In this document: piece by piece, positions 8,079 to 12,767 of the stretch
Numbering within the stretch: position 1 is the first letter of the stretch
Layout: every line of letters starts with the position of its first letter
Assembly (NCBI GenBank): GCA_001509335.1
Contig: LGGY01000167.1
Span: forward strand, 1 to 12,767
Length of the DNA stretch: 12,767 nt
DNA from: Fidelibacterota bacterium 46_43
GTDB lineage: Bacteria; Fidelibacterota; Fidelibacteria; Fidelibacterales; Fidelibacteraceae
Reading direction: 5' to 3'
Translations under genes and position numbers: made by a program
The notes under the pieces: model-generated
Databases searched by the model: none
What the model was told of the DNA's origin: nothing
Seen by the model: the letters and a program-made list of their open reading frames with translations, nothing else

Positions 8079-8746
8079 CCGGTGTCAGCGGTCAGGCAGT
8101 TGCTTATGATGTTTATCCTGCGTCTGCAACAGATTTTAATGTCAGCCTGTTGAATGCAGGATCACCCTATCCCCTGAAATTTGCTTATGACGATCAGGCT
8201 CCTGCAGGACTCTCTGAAGATGATAAAATCATCATTCTTCGGCAGCTCGATAATGGCATTGAGTATCCTACCTGGGTAATCAGTTTTTCCGGAGATATTT
8301 CTGCAGTTTCAAATGATGAGTATACATTCAATTTCAAACACCCCTTTACAAAAGACGATATCCTCCATTTTTCGGTTCAGGGGCCCGTTGTGCATGAAGA
8401 ACAGGCCGAAGAATCCATCAACCGTGTGAAGGTGGTTCCCAATCCCTATTACGCTGCAGCCAGCTGGGAATTCCGTGGTTCTGCTGCAGCTGCCAGTTCC
8501 CTGGTTGGAAGGGGAGACAGGAGAATTGCTTTCATCAATGTGCCACAAAATGCCTCCATCCGGATATATACTGTCCGGGGTGATCTGGTTCAGGTGCTGA
8601 AACATGATGGTGGCATTTCAGATCGCATATTCTGGGATTTACGATCCAAAGATGAAATTGAAATTGCCTATGGTGTCTATATTTTTCAGGTTTCGGTTCC
8701 TTTCTCTGATAAAACATATACCGGCAAATTTGCTGTGATAAAATAA
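8075..8746 (+). CDS. C-terminal continuation of the 5058 protein, carrying the T9SS-type sorting-like domain
   Basis: 223 residues from ATG 8075, which overlaps the upstream stop as ATGA. As a separate protein it makes little sense: it has no signal peptide yet ends in a secretion domain. Residues 118-223 begin with 'VKVVPNPYY' and continue with an Ig-like, FlgD/Por-tail-type fold ('SIRIYTVRGDLVQVLKHDG', 'YGVYIFQV', ending 'GKFAVIK'), which parallels the C-terminus of the next gene. The part before it ('DKIIILRQLD', 'PFTKDDILHFSV') also aligns with the paralogue ('DKLIIRTKKPF', 'DIFEFSL'). The frame stays open and protein-like upstream to 7976, well before this ATG. It is therefore most likely the end of the 5058 gene, joined by frameshifting or split by a lost base. 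Translational coupling through ATGA is the alternative. A GGAG at 8057-8060 is too far from the ATG to be a convincing ribosome binding site. Confidence 0.8.
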   Translation: MTGVSGQAVAYDVYPASATDFNVSLLNAGSPYPLKFAYDDQAPAGLSEDDKIIILRQLDNGIEYPTWVISFSGDISAVSNDEYTFNFKHPFTKDDILHFSVQGPVVHEEQAEESINRVKVVPNPYYAAASWEFRGSAAAASSLVGRGDRRIAFINVPQNASIRIYTVRGDLVQVLKHDGGISDRIFWDLRSKDEIEIAYGVYIFQVSVPFSDKTYTGKFAVIK

Positions 8747-8749
8747 GGA
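8745..8749 (+). promoter_or_regulatory. ribosome binding site that favours the start at 8756
   Basis: AAGGA ends directly against the ATG at 8750 but is 6 bases from the next in-frame ATG at 8756, an ideal distance. The shorter start also gives a cleaner signal peptide (Met-Lys-Arg-Phe). Confidence 0.6.
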
Positions 8750-8755
8750 ATGAAG

Positions 8756-11700
8756 ATGAAGCGTTTTACAATAGCACCAATCATTTTTATCATAACTCTG
8801 CATGCCGCCCTATGGGCTCAGACAATCTACCCTGTACCACCCGATTCTCCCGCCCTGAATGCCGTTCCGGGAGACGGAATGGTAACCCTTTATTGGGGAA
8901 CGGAAGCGGAAAATTATATCGATACCATTCGCCAGATGCTTTATCCCGCGTCTCCTGAAAAATGGAACGACTTCGAAGGATACCGGATTTATAAAAGTGA
9001 ACATCACGATTTTAAGGATGCTCATACCATTACAGATGTCCATGGGAATCCTGTCTTTTACAGACCGGTGGCTGTTTTTGATAAAATAAACTCACATGAA
9101 GACCTTTTTACAGGAAATTTCGGGATTAAAATGCCACTGGTTCTGACAGATGAGAGTGACAATCCCATGTCCGAGTCACTGCCACCCTTTTTTCCTGATG
9201 TCCGCCCCTATCAGCCTTTCTCTACCCTCAATGGAGAGTCTTTAAACGGTGACTGGATTCTGACAATCCGGGATAATTATGCCGATACTAAAATGGGTGT
9301 CCTGAAAAAATGGGATCTAACCCTGAACGGAGTCAAACGGACCGGTTCTGTTGACCATCTAACCCTCCAATCCAACGGTTCCTTTGAAAACTGGGATGTT
9401 TTTAATCCAACCTATTGGCAGGCTGTTGATACGAATGCCTTTTATATCAAAACCGATTCCTCCCTCTATGTCACTGAAGGTGAATATGCGGCTCAGGTGC
9501 TGCTCCGGAATAAATGGAAGACTTCAAAACTCGATTCCATCGAAATTTATCAGCGCATTCCCCATATGGTTAAAAATTCTCAGTATACCCTATCTGCCGA
9601 TATCTATCTGGATAGCAATGCCACGGCTGAAGTGGGTTTCAGGCAATATTACGCCGTCGCATCAGGCTTGTCTCAGTCCACATCACAAGAAATGAATCCT
9701 AAAAAATTTTCAACTTCAAATCCCGATGGGAATCGCTTCAAATACACTCAAACCATTACACTTCATCCGGATTACCTTTTCGGAGAATTTTTTATCCGTG
9801 TGATATCTAATGATACCGTATCGGTCTATGTGGATAATGTAGTGATCCGGGGAAACCGCTACTTTGGTGACGAGTATGTCTCAACCGTGCGGGATACCCT
9901 GAATATCGGATTGGCGGGGACTGTTTCTTCGATAAATCTCACCCTGGACATGACCCATGACTGGGTATATATGCTGGATATTTTTCTGGAATCTCCTTCC
10001 GGGACGGTCATTGACTTGATCAAAGGGGAGTATATTCCCAGTATTTACGGAGATGGCGGAATTTCCTATTATCTGGGTGAAAACAGCGGTTTAAAATATT
10101 CCTGGGAGGATCATGATGTGGTTAATGGGAAGCGTTATTTTTACGCAATTACCTCATTCGATTCCGGTGATACCCTATACAATATTTTTCCTGCCGAATC
10201 ACACTTTACAACTGATTTTGATCCCATCAAGGGAACTCTGGAAATGTCAAAGAATGTGGTCACCGTTGTACCTAATTCCAAGGCTGCAGCTTATGAGCCG
10301 GCTAAAATGAAAGGGGGAGGAAATACTCTACTCCATGTTGAAGGTCCGGGAACGAGTGTCATTTCTCTTGAAATTATGGATCCGTTGAAAATCACGGATA
10401 ATCACCTGTACCGCCTGGTGTTCAGGGATACCCGTGATACCAGCATCATCGATCCGTCCATTACCGCGTCTCCATATAAACGGGTTATTCCCTATACCTG
10501 GGATTTTTCTCTCCTCAATACCACAACTGGCGATACCCTGATTGAAAATTCCACTCAGTTCAACCGGATTACACCTGTTGTGGAAGGTTTCCGCCTGAAT
10601 GTAAAGAATGAATCGACCGTGACAATCTGGGAAGACAGTACAGAATGGATATCCGGCGATGCTTTCAAACGTCCCAAATTGGTTTTTTCAACGACACCCA
10701 ACTTTTCCGGCCGCCCGTATCCCACAGATTATAAAATTACTTTTTATGCCGACACTGTAGATAGCAGTATTGAATTCGCATCCACTTTCGATAAGCTGGA
10801 CGTTCATCCCATAACCTATTTGGTTGAAGATCTGGTAACAGGGCGGAAAGTCGAAACCGGTTTTTCACGGATTGCAAATACTTACAATAATTTTATTATT
10901 TATTTCTTTTATGAAGACTCAGTGAATTACAGCGGATCCAATATTTACAGGCCGACATGGTCCGTAAAAATGGAATCTCAAAGTAAGAATGTCATTTCCC
11001 TTCAGAATGAACAGATTGGCGGACGGGGGTATTGGACCGGTGATACAACGGCAGTCCAAACCGAAGTCCGTATAGCGGGCCGGCCGCCAACTATTATGGG
11101 CAACCGTGCCATTAACATGACCCATATTGTCAAGTATAACAACGATCCGCTTTACTACTGGCGCCGGTATCACCTCGAATCCGGGTATTACAGAGCCTAT
11201 TTTCTCATACAGGCTGATGAGGGGGATGTGAATATGGCCTTTGAATCAAAATCGGGGAATTTGGTGAAGCCCTTTACTGTTACTCAGGATGCAGGCTGGC
11301 AGGAAGTCCATATCGATTCATTGATCCTGATGGAAGAAGATTCCCTGGCTTTGGTCTGGTACCCTGAAACTATTGATAGTACTACGCTGAAAATCTCCTA
11401 TATCTCCATCCTGGAATACTATCCAATAGCCCCTATGGATAAACTGATCATCCGCACCAAAAAACCTTTCCGCAAAGAAGATATCTTTGAATTCAGTCTG
11501 GAACAGGCTTATGTCAATGAAGATTCTGTTAAACACAGTCTGGACCATGTGAAAGTGGTTCCCAATCCCTTTGGAATCGCATCCCTATATACATTCCGGG
11601 ATGAATACGGCGGACACGAAGATGGCATTCGGTTTACCCATGTTCCTTTGGGAAGCAAAATCAGAATCTATTCCATCAATGGTGCTTTTGTAAAAGAATT

Positions 11701-11848
11701 GATCCATGAAGGATCCCTCGAAGACGGAACCGTTTTCTGGGATTTGAAGAATAAAGACGGCCGGAAAATTGCTTACGGTGTGTATCTCTATTACCTGGAC
11801 GCCGGTGAGCATGGGACAAAAACCGGTAAATTTGCAATTATACGATAA
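8756..11848 (+). CDS. secreted multi-domain fn3/P-domain protein with T9SS-type sorting-like C-terminus
   Basis: A secreted or surface-anchored protein of unknown function, 1030 residues from the preferred start (1032 from 8750). Seen in order: signal peptide 1-21 ('LHAALWA', then Gln); first half of an fn3-like domain about 31-117 ('MVTLYWGTE', 'FEGYRIYKS'); the C-terminal half of a proprotein-convertase P-domain 118-193 ('LNGESLNGDWILTIRDN', W186); a jelly-roll, carbohydrate-binding-like module about 198-366 ('NGSFENWDV', 'YVDNVVIRG'); the N-terminal half of a P-domain 374-421 ('LTLDMTHDW', 'SPSGT'); and the second half of the fn3-like domain 422-470. Then follow mixed beta regions, a possible second jelly-roll about 735-888, and the sorting-like domain from V932 ('VKVVPNP') to 'GKFAIIR'. 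No protease or other catalytic motif is visible. It begins 9 bp after the preceding stop and is a paralogue of that gene. Binding or adhesion is a reasonable but unproven role. Confidence 0.88.
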   Translation: MKRFTIAPIIFIITLHAALWAQTIYPVPPDSPALNAVPGDGMVTLYWGTEAENYIDTIRQMLYPASPEKWNDFEGYRIYKSEHHDFKDAHTITDVHGNPVFYRPVAVFDKINSHEDLFTGNFGIKMPLVLTDESDNPMSESLPPFFPDVRPYQPFSTLNGESLNGDWILTIRDNYADTKMGVLKKWDLTLNGVKRTGSVDHLTLQSNGSFENWDVFNPTYWQAVDTNAFYIKTDSSLYVTEGEYAAQVLLRNKWKTSKLDSIEIYQRIPHMVKNSQYTLSADIYLDSNATAEVGFRQYYAVASGLSQSTSQEMNPKKFSTSNPDGNRFKYTQTITLHPDYLFGEFFIRVISNDTVSVYVDNVVIRGNRYFGDEYVSTVRDTLNIGLAGTVSSINLTLDMTHDWVYMLDIFLESPSGTVIDLIKGEYIPSIYGDGGISYYLGENSGLKYSWEDHDVVNGKRYFYAITSFDSGDTLYNIFPAESHFTTDFDPIKGTLEMSKNVVTVVPNSKAAAYEPAKMKGGGNTLLHVEGPGTSVISLEIMDPLKITDNHLYRLVFRDTRDTSIIDPSITASPYKRVIPYTWDFSLLNTTTGDTLIENSTQFNRITPVVEGFRLNVKNESTVTIWEDSTEWISGDAFKRPKLVFSTTPNFSGRPYPTDYKITFYADTVDSSIEFASTFDKLDVHPITYLVEDLVTGRKVETGFSRIANTYNNFIIYFFYEDSVNYSGSNIYRPTWSVKMESQSKNVISLQNEQIGGRGYWTGDTTAVQTEVRIAGRPPTIMGNRAINMTHIVKYNNDPLYYWRRYHLESGYYRAYFLIQADEGDVNMAFESKSGNLVKPFTVTQDAGWQEVHIDSLILMEEDSLALVWYPETIDSTTLKISYISILEYYPIAPMDKLIIRTKKPFRKEDIFEFSLEQAYVNEDSVKHSLDHVKVVPNPFGIASLYTFRDEYGGHEDGIRFTHVPLGSKIRIYSINGAFVKELIHEGSLEDGTVFWDLKNKDGRKIAYGVYLYYLDAGEHGTKTGKFAIIR
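9107..10018 (+). other. nested insertion with a swapped-order (circularly permuted) P-domain
   Basis: These 304 codons (residues 118-421) interrupt the fn3-like domain; the paralogue at 5058 has no counterpart. The insert reads P-domain C-half, jelly-roll module, P-domain N-half. Joining residue 421 to 118 restores a P-domain in its normal order, and joining 117 to 422 restores the fn3 strand order seen in the paralogue. Both boundaries fall just after an Asp-Leu pair (DNA 9101-9106 and 10013-10018). The coding frame is intact throughout. Confidence 0.6.
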
Positions 11849-11855
11849 CGTGAAC

Positions 11856-11860
11856 AGAGG
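11856..11860 (+). promoter_or_regulatory. ribosome binding site that favours the start at 11869
   Basis: AGAGG lies 2 bases before an in-frame ATG at 11863 and 8 bases before the one at 11869. The latter spacing is far better, and it gives the typical Met-Lys-Lys signal-peptide start. Confidence 0.55.
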
Positions 11861-11868
11861 ATATGATC

Positions 11869-12767
11869 ATGAAAAAATCATTAACGGTCTTTCTTACAGT
11901 CATTCTTTTGGCAGGCAGCCCCCTGAGGTCGGAACAGTCGAAAGTAGCAACGACGGCTGCCCAGTTTCTGGGTATCGGTCAGGGGGCGAGAGCTTTGGCT
12001 ACCGGCGGGGCTTTCAGTGCCGTAGCCGATGATCCGTCAGCCCTTTACTGGAATGTGGCCGGTGTGGCAAATCTGGAAAAAAATGGACTCCTGTTCAGCC
12101 ATACGAACTGGTTTGCTGATATTTCATATCAATACTTTGCTTTTACCTATAAGCTGGGGTATACAGGGACATTCGGACTCAGTTCCACATACCTGAACTA
12201 CGGTTCCATGGAGCGGACAACCATTGAAAATCAGGAAGGTGACGGAACCTGGTTCGAATCCTATGATTTTGTGATAAACCTCCATTACGCCATGCAGATG
12301 AGTGACAAATTTTCCATTGGCGGAACAGTGAAATATATTACCCAGAAAATCGACATCCAGCAGGCATCCGGTATTGCATTTGACCTGGGAACCCTCTATA
12401 AACTGGATTTCAGGGAAACTCAAATTGGGATGAGTTTTTCTAATTTCGGTACAAAAATGCAAATGGACGGTAAAGGACTCTATGTCAATCACGATATTGA
12501 CGATAGCTATGATTCAAACCCGGAAGTCAACGCAGTCCTTTTAACGGATAAATTCAATCTGCCTGTTTTTTTCAGGGCTGGTGTATCCATGACAGCACTG
12601 GATAAAGACCCCTTTAAAGTCCGGATTGCCGCAGATGCTCTATATCCTAATGACAATACTCCCAGTCTGAATCTGGGGGCTGAATTCTCTTTCCTTGAAA
12701 GATTCTATGTCCGTGGAGGCTATAAAGATTTTGCACAAAAAGATAATGAAAGCGGACTGACATTTGG
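11869..12767 (+). CDS. PorV/PorQ-family outer-membrane protein (FadL-like barrel), truncated by the window end
   Basis: An outer-membrane beta-barrel of the PorV/PorQ (UPF0164-like) family. In Bacteroidetes, PorV is the T9SS component that carries cargo from the translocon to the attachment complex; whether this copy does so is inferred. 299 residues are visible with no stop. Seen: signal peptide about 1-21 ('LTVFLTVILLAGSPLRS'); the family's N-terminal hallmark at 31-65 ('AAQFLGIGQGARAL', 'GGAFSAVADDPSALYWN', with NVAG where NPAG is usual); then alternating amphipathic strands such as 'FGLSSTYLNYGS', 'FSIGGTVKYITQK' and 'ERFYVRGGYKDF'. Full-length members are commonly somewhat longer, so only the last strands should be missing. 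It follows the second secreted protein by 20 bp, so it is probably in the same operon, downstream of the two proteins that carry T9SS-like sorting domains. That favours a dedicated shuttle role over a general one. Confidence 0.88.
   Translation, partial: MKKSLTVFLTVILLAGSPLRSEQSKVATTAAQFLGIGQGARALATGGAFSAVADDPSALYWNVAGVANLEKNGLLFSHTNWFADISYQYFAFTYKLGYTGTFGLSSTYLNYGSMERTTIENQEGDGTWFESYDFVINLHYAMQMSDKFSIGGTVKYITQKIDIQQASGIAFDLGTLYKLDFRETQIGMSFSNFGTKMQMDGKGLYVNHDIDDSYDSNPEVNAVLLTDKFNLPVFFRAGVSMTALDKDPFKVRIAADALYPNDNTPSLNLGAEFSFLERFYVRGGYKDFAQKDNESGLTF

Noticed and set aside
1..12767. tRNA, rRNA, CRISPR arrays, insertion sequences and attachment sites
   Set aside because: No cloverleaf-like segments, regular short repeats, transposase motifs or terminal inverted repeats were seen. 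Coding sequence fills almost the whole window.

Overview
All the genes read on the + strand and fit a Gram-negative bacterium of the FCB superphylum, one that uses TonB-dependent outer-membrane transport and type IX secretion (T9SS). A CarboxypepD_reg-type TonB receptor, large proteins with a fibronectin-III-like core and a C-terminal 'KVVPNP' sorting-like domain, and a PorV/PorQ-family barrel side by side resemble Candidatus Neomarinimicrobiota (Marinimicrobia) or the Calditrichota more than classical Bacteroidetes. That placement comes from recalled family style, not from a search.

Layout. Positions 2-187 hold the 3' end of an unidentified gene. Positions 209-1993 encode a three-domain, XPNPEP1-like cytosolic aminopeptidase P with all five metal ligands. 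A 114-bp AT-rich gap (1994-2107) holds a weak hairpin and a possible sigma70-type promoter, and probably starts a new transcription unit. That unit runs to the window end with gaps of 20 bp or less: TonB-dependent receptor (2108-5050); a large secreted fn3/sorting-domain protein split by a frame change into 5058-8078 and 8075-8746; a second secreted paralogue (8756-11848); and a PorV/PorQ-family protein cut by the window edge (11869 onward).

How they may work together. The receptor would sit in the outer membrane. The two secreted proteins would leave through Sec and then a T9SS-like route using their C-terminal domains. The PorV-like barrel is of the family that, in Bacteroidetes, shuttles or attaches T9SS cargo. 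The unit therefore looks like a cargo-plus-shuttle cassette linked to a TonB receptor. Its substrate cannot be read from the sequence.

Two observations stand out. (1) The sorting domain of the first secreted protein is separated from its signal peptide by a -1 frame change. Both frames are open between 7976 and 8075, and a CCCTTTG heptamer in exact X XXY YYZ phase lies there with a small hairpin just after it. A lost base in the CCC/TTT run is the simpler explanation, but programmed frameshifting is testable. (2) In the second secreted protein a proprotein-convertase P-domain is present in two halves in swapped order, around a jelly-roll-like module, and the whole block sits inside the fn3-like domain. 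One pair of cut points, at two 'DL' dipeptides, restores both the P-domain and the fn3 domain, so this looks like a circularly permuted, nested insertion.
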